NCBI RefSeq assembly: GCF_900148495.1
Contig: NZ_FTRU01000006.1
Span: forward strand, 124,001 to 188,000
Reading direction: 5' to 3'
Origin: Negativibacillus massiliensis
Lineage (GTDB): Bacteria; Bacillota; Clostridia; Oscillospirales; Ruminococcaceae
DNA length: 64,000 nt
Notes under the pieces: generated by a model
The model's database searches: none
Seen by the model: only the letters and a program-made list of their open reading frames with translations
What the model was told of the DNA's origin: nothing
Made by a program: the position numbers and the translations under genes
Shown here: piece after piece, positions 45,381 through 53,513 of the stretch
Layout of the letters: each line of letters begins with the position of its first letter
Position numbering within the stretch: position 1 is the stretch's first letter

Positions 45381-45521
45381 ATGTCCAAAAAGAGCGAAAA
45401 AAACTGCCGCAAGGACAACGCCGTTAATACCACTATCCAGACCGGTAGAAACTGCAAAAATGAAGCTCAGAATCTCAAGACTCAGCACCCTGATACCCCA
45501 GAAATCAGAAACTACAAATAA
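45381..45521 (+). CDS. Small Asn/Lys/Cys-rich protein, possibly spore-associated
   Basis: 46 residues, below common size limits. It begins MSKKSEKNCRKDNA and continues with NCKNEAQNLKTQ, resembling short Asn/Gln/Cys-rich sporulation peptides of Clostridia; composition is hydrophilic and basic. AAAGGATGG precedes the ATG at 45381 with 8-10 bases of spacing; two other ATGs in other frames begin 6 and 10 bases earlier but are poorly spaced. A sigma-G-like promoter lies 54 bases upstream and a strong terminator follows. Expression in the forespore is an inference. Confidence 0.55.
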   Translation: MSKKSEKNCRKDNAVNTTIQTGRNCKNEAQNLKTQHPDTPEIRNYK

Positions 45522-45553
45522 AATCTGACTGTATCACTAGGTCTGATGACCTG

Positions 45554-45592
45554 AAAAAAAGGCTGGATGCAAATGCATCCAGCCTTTTTTTT
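45554..45592. terminator. Bidirectional terminator
   Basis: GGCTGGATGCA/TGCATCCAGCC with a two-base loop, seven A on the left and eight T on the right, between the small gene and yitT. Confidence 0.92.
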
Positions 45593-46484
45593 AATCTGCA
45601 TTAATATCATTAAATCCGCTGCCCAGAATATCATGGGTATCATTTACCATCATAAATGCATTCGGGTCGATCTGTTTTACCAGTCTCTTTACACCCGGAT
45701 ACTGATGATCACGAATTGCACAGAGTACAACCTTCTTTGGATCATGGGAATATGCTCCCTCTGCATTCAACAGGGTTGCACCGCGAACAATGTTGGACAT
45801 AATCGCTGTGGCGATCTCTTCTGCCTTATCCGATACTACATACAGCATCATGCCTTTTTCCATGCCATACAGCAGGTAGTCTACGATTTTGGAGGAAACA
45901 AAAATACAAATCAGACCGTTTAATCCGCTCTCGATATTTTTGTATACCAGCATCGACACAACCAGAATAGTAAAGTCTCCCGCAAACATAATCTTACCAA
46001 TCGAGAACTGCGGCATCTGTTTCTTTACCATTCTGCCGACGATATCCAAACCGCCGCTGGTGGAACCTCTCTGCAAAACCAGACCGATACAGGTGCCCAT
46101 CAGCACACCGCCCATCAATCCAGCCATCATCTTCTCGCCCTGATAAACATATCCCTGTGTGATAAACGGTACGATTACGTCTACCGAGAAGTTGATGATA
46201 ACAACCGATTTAAAGGTTTTGACAAAAAATTCTTTTCCTAAAATTTTAACTCCCGACAAAAGAAGCGGAACGTTAATCATAAAGGACATCAAACCGATCG
46301 GCACACCGAAGATGTAGTTCATCAGGGTAGCAAAACCGGTTACTCCACCCGGAGCAATATGGTTTGGTGCGGTAAATACATTGACAGAAACACCAAACGC
46401 AATACCTGCAATCAAGTCAAATAACAGGTCTACTGCAATTGTTTTTAATTTACTTTCTTTTTGCACAAGCTGACTATTAACCAT
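45591..46484 (-). CDS. YitT family membrane protein
   Basis: 297 residues. Five to six membrane helices in the first 200 residues (NVFTAPNHIAPGGVTGFATLMNYIFGVPIGLMSFMINVPLLL; later GLVLQRGSTSGGLDIVGRMV), then a cytoplasmic DUF2179 domain (about 215-297, with GMMLYVVSDKAEEIATAIM and VVLCAIRDHQYPGVKRLV). Widespread in Firmicutes; the function is unproven, transport being likely. It starts 3 bases after mrnC and completes an obg-mrnC-yitT run. Confidence 0.95.
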   Translation of the reverse strand: MVNSQLVQKESKLKTIAVDLLFDLIAGIAFGVSVNVFTAPNHIAPGGVTGFATLMNYIFGVPIGLMSFMINVPLLLSGVKILGKEFFVKTFKSVVIINFSVDVIVPFITQGYVYQGEKMMAGLMGGVLMGTCIGLVLQRGSTSGGLDIVGRMVKKQMPQFSIGKIMFAGDFTILVVSMLVYKNIESGLNGLICIFVSSKIVDYLLYGMEKGMMLYVVSDKAEEIATAIMSNIVRGATLLNAEGAYSHDPKKVVLCAIRDHQYPGVKRLVKQIDPNAFMMVNDTHDILGSGFNDINAD

Positions 46485-46487
46485 TTT

Positions 46488-46904
46488 TTACTCCCCCTGC
46501 TCAAGGTGTTCCTCAATCATCAAAAACAGCTCGTTGATTCTCTGAATTTCGCCCTTCAGATACAGATATCCAAACAGACACTCCAGACCGGTTGCGCGGC
46601 GATAATCCTGCATCGTTCCGTTTTTGGGCGGCTTAATCGAGCTGATATTTCGTCCGCGTTTGAGCGCTGCCAGTTCCTCTTCGGTGAGTACCGGTTCCAC
46701 AACTGCATACGCTTTGCTCTGATAAGAAGCCCTCACCTGTTCCACTGCCTGCAAATGCAGCTTATTCACCGGCATGTTGGCGCGATGAACAATCCGTTCC
46801 CGCACCAGAATTTCATACACGGCATCCCCCAGGAAGGCCAGTGCCTGTGGGCTGTACAGTCTGATATCCACTTTTTCGTTGTTTAAGCTTTCCGTTGTTA
46901 ACAT
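46488..46904 (-). CDS. mrnC: Mini-ribonuclease III
   Basis: 138 residues. A lone RNase III catalytic domain without the double-stranded RNA-binding domain. The signature LAFLGDAVYEILVRERIV (about residues 22-39) and the later GLECLFGYLYLKGEIQRINELF hold the acidic metal ligands. In Bacillus it matures 23S rRNA. It lies 36 bases after obg. The ATG at 46904 has GAAGGG immediately before it. Confidence 0.95.
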   Translation of the reverse strand: MLTTESLNNEKVDIRLYSPQALAFLGDAVYEILVRERIVHRANMPVNKLHLQAVEQVRASYQSKAYAVVEPVLTEEELAALKRGRNISSIKPPKNGTMQDYRRATGLECLFGYLYLKGEIQRINELFLMIEEHLEQGE

Positions 46905-46940
46905 TCCCTTCTCAGCTATCTACTGTGCTGTCAGATGCTT

Positions 46941-48215
46941 TTATCGGATATAATCAAACTCGAAGTTCAGGATGCTGACAGTATCCCCTTCGTTGATGCC
47001 CATTTCTTCCAGACGATCGATGATTCCGCTCTGACGGAGAACACGCTGGAAGTAACCGAGCGACTCCTCGTCCTCGATGTTGACCATGCCGAGTACCTTA
47101 ACCAGCCAGTCTGCTTCGACCACATAAACGCCATCCTCGTCCACAGTAATGTCAAACTTCCATTTGTTTTCATCTTTATCTGGCATAACCGGTACATAGT
47201 TGACTTCAAAACGTTTGATTGGCGGCAGCTCATCCAGCTTCTGGGAGATTGCATGAACCAGTGGCTCGATTCCCTTGCGGGTTGCAGCCGAAATGCAGAA
47301 GAACTGGCATCCCTGTTCCTCCACAAAGTTTTTGAAATCCTCAATCTGTTCTTCGGTCGCGATATCGCTTTTATTTGCAACGACGATCTGTTCTCTGGTC
47401 GAAAGCTCCTCGCTGAAGTTTGCAAGCTCATGATTGATGGTCTTGAAGTCCTCTTTCGGATCTCTTCCTTCGCAGCCGGAAACATCCACAACATGAACGA
47501 TCAGGCGGCAGCGCTCAACATGGCGCAAAAATTCATGGCCTAAACCAACACCGTCGCTTGCGCCTTCAATCAATCCCGGAATATCTGCCATAACAAAGGA
47601 TTTTTCCTCTGCTACTTTTACAACACCCAGAACCGGAGTCAAAGTAGTGAAGTGGTAGTTTGCAATAACCGGTTTTGCTCCGCTGACTACCGAGATCAGG
47701 GTCGATTTGCCGACATTTGGATAGCCTACCAGACCAACGTCTGCCAAAAGTTTAAGCTCCAGAATCAGATCGAAGCTCTCTCCTGGAATACCTGGTTTTG
47801 CATAGCGTGGAATCTGTCGGGTAGGAGTTGCAAAGTGGCTGTTTCCCCAGCCGCCTTTTCCGCCATGCGCAATGATAACCGGTGTTTCATCCACGATATC
47901 TGCCATGACCTGACCGCTCTCTGCATTCTTGACAACAGTTCCTACTGGAACTTTGATGACAAGATCCGGTGCGCTCTTACCAAAGCAGCGGTTTGTTCCG
48001 CCGTTCTGGCCGTTCTGTGCGATGAATTTTCTTTTGTACTTAAAGTCAATCAGGGTGTTGATGCTCTCGCAACCCTGCAGTACAACGTTTCCGCCGCGTC
48101 CGCCGTCTCCGCCGTCCGGACCTCCCGCTGCAACAAACTTTTCTCTGTGGAAAGAAACGGCACCGTTTCCGCCGGTACCTGCCTGTACTTTAATCGTAGC
48201 TTTATCAATAAACAT
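46941..48215 (-). CDS. obg: GTPase Obg
   Basis: 424 residues. The N-terminal glycine-rich Obg fold (AGTGGNGAVSFHREKFVAAGGPDGGDGGRGG, about residues 12-43) is followed by the GTPase domain (GLVGYPNVGKSTL, DIPGLIEG, NKSD) and the C-terminal OCT domain. It links ribosome assembly and the stringent response. The frame extends to 48290, but AGAGG is eight bases before the ATG at 48215. It is separated from rplU-prp-rpmA by a GNAT and an MFS gene, although these genes are usually contiguous. Confidence 0.97.
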   Translation of the reverse strand: MFIDKATIKVQAGTGGNGAVSFHREKFVAAGGPDGGDGGRGGNVVLQGCESINTLIDFKYKRKFIAQNGQNGGTNRCFGKSAPDLVIKVPVGTVVKNAESGQVMADIVDETPVIIAHGGKGGWGNSHFATPTRQIPRYAKPGIPGESFDLILELKLLADVGLVGYPNVGKSTLISVVSGAKPVIANYHFTTLTPVLGVVKVAEEKSFVMADIPGLIEGASDGVGLGHEFLRHVERCRLIVHVVDVSGCEGRDPKEDFKTINHELANFSEELSTREQIVVANKSDIATEEQIEDFKNFVEEQGCQFFCISAATRKGIEPLVHAISQKLDELPPIKRFEVNYVPVMPDKDENKWKFDITVDEDGVYVVEADWLVKVLGMVNIEDEESLGYFQRVLRQSGIIDRLEEMGINEGDTVSILNFEFDYIR

Positions 48216-48297
48216 TCGTTTCGCCTCTTTTCTTCTCTTTGCCGCCCTCATTTCATTTTGTGCCGCGCGGCAAGGAAAGGCACAAAACAACTCTATA

Positions 48298-49446
48298 TTA
48301 CTTATTCTCTGTTAAAAGAACTTTTTGGAAAACCAACATGGTTAAGATTAGCAAAACAGCAGTAAGATAAAATGGCGTTGATTCGCCAATCTCCTGCATG
48401 AAAAATCCGCCCAATACCGAGGCAATCATGCTTCCCAGATTTACACTGCACGAATAAATACCGCTGTACATTCCCCGCTCCTTCTCCGGTATCTGCTTGG
48501 AAAAGACTGCATCCATCGAAAGATTCATGGCTGTGACAGCAAAGGAATATCCCGACCATCCCAGTCCAAAAAGAACAGGTACTGTGCTTGCCGACATCCA
48601 GATTAAAAGCAGAATTGCCAGAATACTTGCTGTTAAAAACGACTTTCTTTCTCCAAAACGTTTTATTTTTGCGCCGATGGAAGGAGACAGATAAGCCAGC
48701 AGGGTGGATGGAATCAGGCAGATTAGCCCAATCATCATCATATTATTTCCAAATCGCTGCATCATAATCAGGACAAATACTGCGCCTAGCACATTGAGAG
48801 AAAGGGAAAGCAAAAAGCGCACAGCAATCAATCCTTTCGCTTTTAAGCAGATTGCCAGTTTCAGATTTTGGAGCTTTTTCCCGTCTGTTTCTTTTGGCAT
48901 ATTATCCTCAAGTCTTCTTGCTGCATTCCAGACCCCATACAAAGTCAGGACCGCACTTCCTAGGAAAAACACTTTCCAAGTAGCAAAGAAATCCATATTG
49001 GACAACAGCACAAAATAAAAAATCATACCGTACAATCCGCCAAAGTTTTGCGCCGCGGACTGCTTTCCTCGATTGACTGCTATCTCTTCTCCGCTCTCGT
49101 CAACCACCATGGTGTAGAGCGAAACGGACAAAAGTGCCGTTGCAATACCGTCTATCATCTGGGAAAGATACAGCCAGACAAGTTCTCTGGAAAACGCAAG
49201 GAGCGCATAAGAACATGCAGTCAGCACAAGCCCTGTCAAAAACACCTTTTTTCTGCCAATTTTTTCGTGGTCACATAGCCTTCCGGACACTAACTTACTG
49301 AGCAGAACAAACAGCGAATAGACCGAAAACATACCGGTCGTTTCCAGTGGAGAAAGTCCCAGACTGCTGCAATAAATCGGAAGCAAAAAGGACGACATCC
49401 AAAAGGGAAAACTTGCAAGCTTCAAACTCCGATTGAGCGTTTTCAT
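48298..49446 (-). CDS. MFS transporter
   Basis: 382 residues with about twelve membrane helices. The loop 2-3 motif SGRLCDHEKIGRKKVFLTG (about residues 54-72) is the G-x3-D-x2-GRR/K MFS signature, and a similar SIGAKIKRFGERKSFLTA appears in the second half. It resembles small drug or sugar-phosphate exporters; the substrate is unknown. It lies 34 bases after the GNAT gene and 82 bases before obg. Confidence 0.92.
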   Translation of the reverse strand: MKTLNRSLKLASFPFWMSSFLLPIYCSSLGLSPLETTGMFSVYSLFVLLSKLVSGRLCDHEKIGRKKVFLTGLVLTACSYALLAFSRELVWLYLSQMIDGIATALLSVSLYTMVVDESGEEIAVNRGKQSAAQNFGGLYGMIFYFVLLSNMDFFATWKVFFLGSAVLTLYGVWNAARRLEDNMPKETDGKKLQNLKLAICLKAKGLIAVRFLLSLSLNVLGAVFVLIMMQRFGNNMMMIGLICLIPSTLLAYLSPSIGAKIKRFGERKSFLTASILAILLLIWMSASTVPVLFGLGWSGYSFAVTAMNLSMDAVFSKQIPEKERGMYSGIYSCSVNLGSMIASVLGGFFMQEIGESTPFYLTAVLLILTMLVFQKVLLTENK

Positions 49447-49480
49447 ACAATGAGCCCCCTGTTCTTACAGTATCTAAGCT

Positions 49481-49999
49481 CTATTGTACTACACTCCCGG
49501 ATGCCTTGCAATTCCTTTCCACTTTTTCATCATCCCGGTATTCCATGCGGATAAATTCCGTCGGACCTTCCGACAACTCCAACGTCAGACGTTTGATTTC
49601 TACAAAACCGCACGCACGGTAGCACCTTATCGCGCGCTCGTTCCAGACACGCACTGCAAGCCACAATGGGAGATCCCCAAAACGTTTTTTATGCTCCTGA
49701 ACCGCTGCCTGCACCAGTTTCTTTCCAAGTCCCTGCCCGCAAAGATCCGGTCGAAGCCCCAGTCCAAGTTCTACAACCTTTTCTCCGCGGCGAAGGCGGA
49801 AAAATCCGATCATCTTTCCATCGCGCAGCAAGGTATAAAATTCTTTCCGGCGGGTCTCTTCATCTGCGTAGGAAACACCCTGTTCTGCCATCTTTTCCCA
49901 ACTGTTGTTGTACACGCGGTATTGCCCGGAATACTCCCAGGAACACATCTCCTGCGCATCTTCCTGGCTCATCGAGCGGATTGAAATATCTCCCATCAT
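49481..49999 (-). CDS. GNAT N-acetyltransferase
   Basis: 172 residues. SIRSMSQEDAQEMCSWEY at the start and the acetyl-CoA loop ELGLGLRPDLCGQGLGKKLVQAAVQEH (about residues 77-103), then AVRVWNERAIRCYRACGFVEIKR, define the GNAT fold. The last 15 residues vary. A GGGGG site precedes two adjacent ATGs (49999 and 49996). It pairs with the MFS gene, a common arrangement when both act on the same small molecule, but no substrate can be inferred. Confidence 0.9.
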   Translation of the reverse strand: MMGDISIRSMSQEDAQEMCSWEYSGQYRVYNNSWEKMAEQGVSYADEETRRKEFYTLLRDGKMIGFFRLRRGEKVVELGLGLRPDLCGQGLGKKLVQAAVQEHKKRFGDLPLWLAVRVWNERAIRCYRACGFVEIKRLTLELSEGPTEFIRMEYRDDEKVERNCKASGSVVQ

Positions 50000-50025
50000 G
50001 ATTTTCCCCCTCGCATAAACCTAAA

Positions 50026-50059
50026 AAAATCCCGAGACCAAACATCTCGGGATTTTTCT
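50026..50059 (-). terminator. rpmA terminator
   Basis: AAAATCCCGAGA/TCTCGGGATTTT with a short loop and seven T on the minus strand. Confidence 0.92.
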
Positions 50060-50074
50060 CGTCATCAAAATGGA

Positions 50075-50356
50075 TTACTGAACCGGAATAACGCTTACTT
50101 TCTTGCGATCGCGGCCCATGCGCTCAAATTTAACTTTACCATCTTTGAGAGCAAACAGAGTATCGTCGCTGCCGATACCTACATTTTCTCCTGGATGAAT
50201 GTGAGTTCCTCTCTGACGGTACAGAATGTTACCAGCCAGTACGAACTGACCGTCTGCACGTTTTGCGCCGAGACGTTTGGATTCAGAGTCACGGCCGTTC
50301 TTTGTGGAACCAACACCTTTTTTATGAGCAAAGAATTGCATGCTAAGTCTAAGCAT
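50075..50356 (-). CDS. rpmA: 50S ribosomal protein L27 with cleavable N-terminus
   Basis: 93 residues. L27 lies near the peptidyl-transferase centre. It begins MLRLSMQFF followed by [21 protein letters not shown]: the Firmicutes-type presequence that Prp protease must remove after the double Phe. It overlaps the prp stop by 8 bases, third gene of rplU-prp-rpmA. Confidence 0.98.
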   Translation of the reverse strand: MLRLSMQFFAHKKGVGSTKNGRDSESKRLGAKRADGQFVLAGNILYRQRGTHIHPGENVGIGSDDTLFALKDGKVKFERMGRDRKKVSVIPVQ

Positions 50357-50678
50357 TGTTGTACACCTCCGAAAGATTTACCTTGATTGTGCCCTCATAG
50401 TCTTCTGCCAGAATATTTAAATGAAGAAGCAGTGCCTGTAAAAAGGACTGTCCCTTCTGTGCATCCTGTTTTGAGAGCTTTACTTGAATAACGTTTTCCC
50501 CTACCGACACATCTGCTTTGAGTTTCAAAACTTCTGTGAGGGCATTTGCGGTCATTTGAACCGCCGAGGTTACCGAAGCACAGACGATATCATGACCATA
50601 ATCATCATATCCTGCATGTCCGCTGAGCGAAAATCCGCTGAGCAGTTCTCCGGTTTTAAAAAAATCAGCTTGGATCAT
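50349..50678 (-). CDS. prp: Ribosomal-processing cysteine protease Prp
   Basis: 109 residues. The catalytic His is in [23 protein letters not shown] (H21) and the catalytic Cys at the C of IVCAS (C33). It cleaves the N-terminal extension of L27, encoded next. Start ATG shares a base with the rplU stop (TAATG), so synthesis is coupled. Confidence 0.96.
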   Translation of the reverse strand: MIQADFFKTGELLSGFSLSGHAGYDDYGHDIVCASVTSAVQMTANALTEVLKLKADVSVGENVIQVKLSKQDAQKGQSFLQALLLHLNILAEDYEGTIKVNLSEVYNNA

Positions 50679-50986
50679 TATGCGTTGATAGCAGTGATTT
50701 CAACCTTTGTATATGGCTGTCTGTGACCCATCTTGCGTTTGCTGTCTTTCTTGGATCTGTAAGTGAATACGGTGATCTTTTTGCCTTTGCCGTTTTTGAG
50801 AACTTTACCGGCAACTTTAGCACCTTCAACAACTGGAGTGCCTACTACCATACCATCTTCTTTGCCAAGAGCGATAACGTCGAATTCAACGTTTGCTTCT
50901 GCTTCAGCATTGAGCTTTTCAACATAAACTACATCGCCTACGGATACGCGATACTGTTTGCCGCCGGTTTTGATAATTGCGTACAT
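50678..50986 (-). CDS. rplU: 50S ribosomal protein L21
   Basis: 102 residues, standard length. [25 protein letters not shown] and the terminal [17 protein letters not shown] are diagnostic. First gene of rplU-prp-rpmA, controlled by a structured leader and a good promoter (51081-51109). Confidence 0.99.
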   Translation of the reverse strand: MYAIIKTGGKQYRVSVGDVVYVEKLNAEAEANVEFDVIALGKEDGMVVGTPVVEGAKVAGKVLKNGKGKKITVFTYRSKKDSKRKMGHRQPYTKVEITAINA

Positions 50987-50989
50987 AAT

Positions 50990-51109
50990 AAATTCCTCTT
51001 TCTGTATAAACTCGCTGTCTTTTCAGGCGGTGGCCTGTTTTGGCGCACACTTCTCAAGCCCGTAACATGCGGTACAACTTATCCTACCATATCAAGCAGT
51101 GCTTGTCAA
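50990..51109 (-). promoter_or_regulatory. rplU promoter and putative L21 leader
   Basis: Minus strand -35 TTGACA (51104-51109), 17 bp, -10 TAGGAT (51081-51086). The transcribed leader of about 80 bases contains GCGCC...AGGCCACCGCCTG with a CAGGC-type hairpin. Position and pattern suit the Firmicutes L21 leader (autoregulation by L21), though I match it by context more than by a full alignment. Confidence 0.6.
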
Positions 51110-51119
51110 GCCAAAAAAT

Positions 51120-51417
51120 GCCGTCATTATGCCGAAAATGTACTTTCCGAGAAAGTACCAAAGCTGTTTCGCGCTTTGGTTTGGTGGGAAGTGGCAGTTT
51201 CAGCACACGGCGCTCCCTCGCGTTAACACACTTGCTCGTTTTGGGAAAGACAAAAAGTTTTACTCAATTTTTTTCAAAAAATTGCAGATTCCAAAGAGAG
51301 CGTCTTTGGTCGCTCATCGCAACAAGCGAAACACCCTGAGCTGAACAAGTTCAACTCAGGGTGTTCAAGCGCATTTTTGAAAGTTTGAAAACTTTTGTTT
51401 TTGCTAATTGGCATTTC
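51120..51417. repeat. Structured intergenic repeat, copy 3 (inverted)
   Basis: No gene. The part 51160-51262 is the reverse complement of 34541-34640, with TTTCGCGCTTTGGTTT and GTTAACACACTYGCTCGTTT conserved and several changes elsewhere. It begins right after the rplU promoter and ends next to the folD stop (51418). It also holds hairpins TACTTTC/GAAAGTA (51140-51156), an AACACCCTGAG...CTCAGGGTGTT stem (51330-51366) and AAACTTTCAAAAA-type tracts. The second is a possible folD terminator. Confidence 0.65.
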
Positions 51418-52266
51418 CTAACGATGATGTCTTTGTGCTGCCAGAATGGTATTCTCCAAAAGCTCGGTAATAGTCATCGGACCCACTCCGCCTGGAACTG
51501 GTGTGATAAAGGAAGCTTTTTCCTTAACCTGTGCAAAGTCAACGTCGCCGCAGAGTTTTCCAAGCTCATTTCGGTTCATACCAACATCGACCACAACCAC
51601 ACCATCTTTTACCATATCTGCAGTCAGGGTATTTCTTCTTCCGGTTGCAACAATGACAATATCTGCCCGTCTGGTGATTTCAGCAAGATTCTGTGTCTTG
51701 GAGTGACAGATCGTAACGGTCGCATCGTGCTGGAGCAGCAGTGCTGCCATTGGTTTTCCAACGATGTTGCTTCTGCCGATTACTACACAGTTTTTGCCTG
51801 CAACCTCAATGCCATATTCCTTAAAGATTGCCATAATACCGCTTGGAGTAGCTGGCGCAAAACCTTCGTCTCCGATGCTCAAAAGGCCTACGCTGACAGG
51901 ATGGAAGCCGTCCACATCCTTTTCCGGAAGGATTGCACGCAGCACAATCTTTTCGTTGATCTGTTTTGGAAGCGGAAGCTGAACCAGGATTCCGTCCACT
52001 GTTGGATCTTCGTTAAGCTGATATACGGTATCCAGAAGTTCTTCCTGTGTTGTTTCTTCAGGGAGGTGAATAATCTCCGATTCAATTCCAACTTCGCCGC
52101 AGGATTTATGTTTGTTGCGAACATAAACTTCCGACGCACTGTCGTTACCAACCAGAACGACCACCAGTTTTGGAATAATTCCCTCTACCCGCATCTGTGC
52201 GATGCGTTCCTTCATCTGTTCCTTCAGTTTCTGAGATAACGCTTTGCCATCCATAATGGTTGCCAT
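51418..52266 (-). CDS. folD: Methylenetetrahydrofolate dehydrogenase/cyclohydrolase
   Basis: 282 residues. It converts 5,10-methylene-THF to 10-formyl-THF with NADP. The signature EVYVRNKHKSCGEVGIESE, DGILVQLPLPKQI and, near the end, FITPVPGGVGPMTITELLENT are diagnostic, with the Rossmann GRSNIVGKP in between. Last gene of yfmF-yfmH-lgt-folD, 28 bases after lgt. Confidence 0.98.
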   Translation of the reverse strand: MATIMDGKALSQKLKEQMKERIAQMRVEGIIPKLVVVLVGNDSASEVYVRNKHKSCGEVGIESEIIHLPEETTQEELLDTVYQLNEDPTVDGILVQLPLPKQINEKIVLRAILPEKDVDGFHPVSVGLLSIGDEGFAPATPSGIMAIFKEYGIEVAGKNCVVIGRSNIVGKPMAALLLQHDATVTICHSKTQNLAEITRRADIVIVATGRRNTLTADMVKDGVVVVDVGMNRNELGKLCGDVDFAQVKEKASFITPVPGGVGPMTITELLENTILAAQRHHR

Positions 52267-52294
52267 TCCGATTCCTCCTCACAAATATTGGTGT

Positions 52295-53488
52295 TTATTT
52301 TTCTTCTTCCGAAAGTTCTTCCTGTGGTTCTTCCGGGTTTAGTTCCGATTCATTTCCCAGGAAATTTTCTTCCTGTTTAGCAGGCTGCTCATCAGCTTCT
52401 GTATTTACGGTTTCTTCCTGCTTAACTTCTTCTGCTGCCGCTTCTTCTGGCTGTTCGGAAGTAACTTCTGAAACTTCTTTTTTCTCTGCAGTTTTTGCTG
52501 ACTGTTCTGCATTTTCTGTAAACAGAGAATGGGTCTGTTCTGCATCAGAAGCTTTGGCTGTTTCGCCCTTCTTCTGATAGAATTGACCGCTTATAATCAG
52601 CTGACCTTCCTCACTGTCCACAAACAGATGTTTCTCACCTGCTTTTTTCACTTTAGAGGTATTGATCACCCAAATCACTGCTGCCACAATCACCATTGCC
52701 AAAGCCAGCATCTGGGATGCGCGCAGGGAAGTGTTTGGAATCATCAGGCTGTCTGTACGCAGTCCTTCAATCACTGCTCTGCCTGCACCGTACCACATCA
52801 TATAGATGAGGATCAGTTCACCGTCAAATTTGCGGCGTTTGGTGTACCATGCAATAAACAAAAAGCCCAGCAGGCACCAGATCGATTCATACAAAAAGGT
52901 TGGATGCACTGGCATGTTCGGGTCAATATTCATGCCCAATGCTTCCAGCTCCACTTCATGTTCGGTCAGATAAGAAGTAATGACCGAAGAAGACATGCCC
53001 CATGGCAGGCTGGTATTTCCGCCAAAAGCTTCAATATTCACAAAGTTGCCCCAGCGTCCGATTGCCTGTCCGATAAAGAATCCGCCAGCAGCCAGATCAA
53101 CTGCCGGAACAAAGCGAACCTTTCGAATCTTGCACATCAAAAGACCTATCAGCAATCCGCCGATAATACCGCCATAGATTGCCATACCGCCGCTTCTGGT
53201 ATTAAAGATCTGATCCAGGTTCTGTCCGTAATAATCCCATTTGAGCAGAACATAATAAGCTCTTGCGCCGACGATTCCGCCGACTGCACCGCCCATAATG
53301 ACATCGAGCATCCGGTCTGGATCAACGCCGAATTCTTTTGCACGCTTGTTAACATATATAATTGCAAGAATGAATCCCAGTGCAATCAGGATACCATACC
53401 AATAAACGGGTATATTTCCAATCTGAAAAGCGACTCTGTTAATATTAAATTCCAATCCCAACCCTGGGAAGGCAACTGTCTGTTCCAT
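52295..53488 (-). CDS. lgt: Prolipoprotein diacylglyceryl transferase with acidic tail
   Basis: 397 residues. Seven membrane helices (about residues 25-290) carry the GRWGNFVNIEAFGGNTSLPWG signature (about 144-164) and HPTFLYES. It transfers diacylglycerol from phosphatidylglycerol to the lipobox Cys, first step for the lipoproteins in this window. Typical Lgt ends near residue 290; here about 105 more residues form a Glu/Ala-rich, probably disordered tail (EEAAAEEVKQEETV, NEPEEPQEELSEEEK-like) of unknown use. It follows yfmH by 25 bases. Confidence 0.96.
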   Translation of the reverse strand: MEQTVAFPGLGLEFNINRVAFQIGNIPVYWYGILIALGFILAIIYVNKRAKEFGVDPDRMLDVIMGGAVGGIVGARAYYVLLKWDYYGQNLDQIFNTRSGGMAIYGGIIGGLLIGLLMCKIRKVRFVPAVDLAAGGFFIGQAIGRWGNFVNIEAFGGNTSLPWGMSSSVITSYLTEHEVELEALGMNIDPNMPVHPTFLYESIWCLLGFLFIAWYTKRRKFDGELILIYMMWYGAGRAVIEGLRTDSLMIPNTSLRASQMLALAMVIVAAVIWVINTSKVKKAGEKHLFVDSEEGQLIISGQFYQKKGETAKASDAEQTHSLFTENAEQSAKTAEKKEVSEVTSEQPEEAAAEEVKQEETVNTEADEQPAKQEENFLGNESELNPEEPQEELSEEEK

Positions 53489-53513
53489 GAAACTTTGCTC
53501 CTTACCTTTTGTC

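Noticed and set aside
45260-45457. 65-residue minus-strand frame
   Set aside because: Overlaps the small plus-strand gene and its sigma-G-like promoter; no ribosome site.
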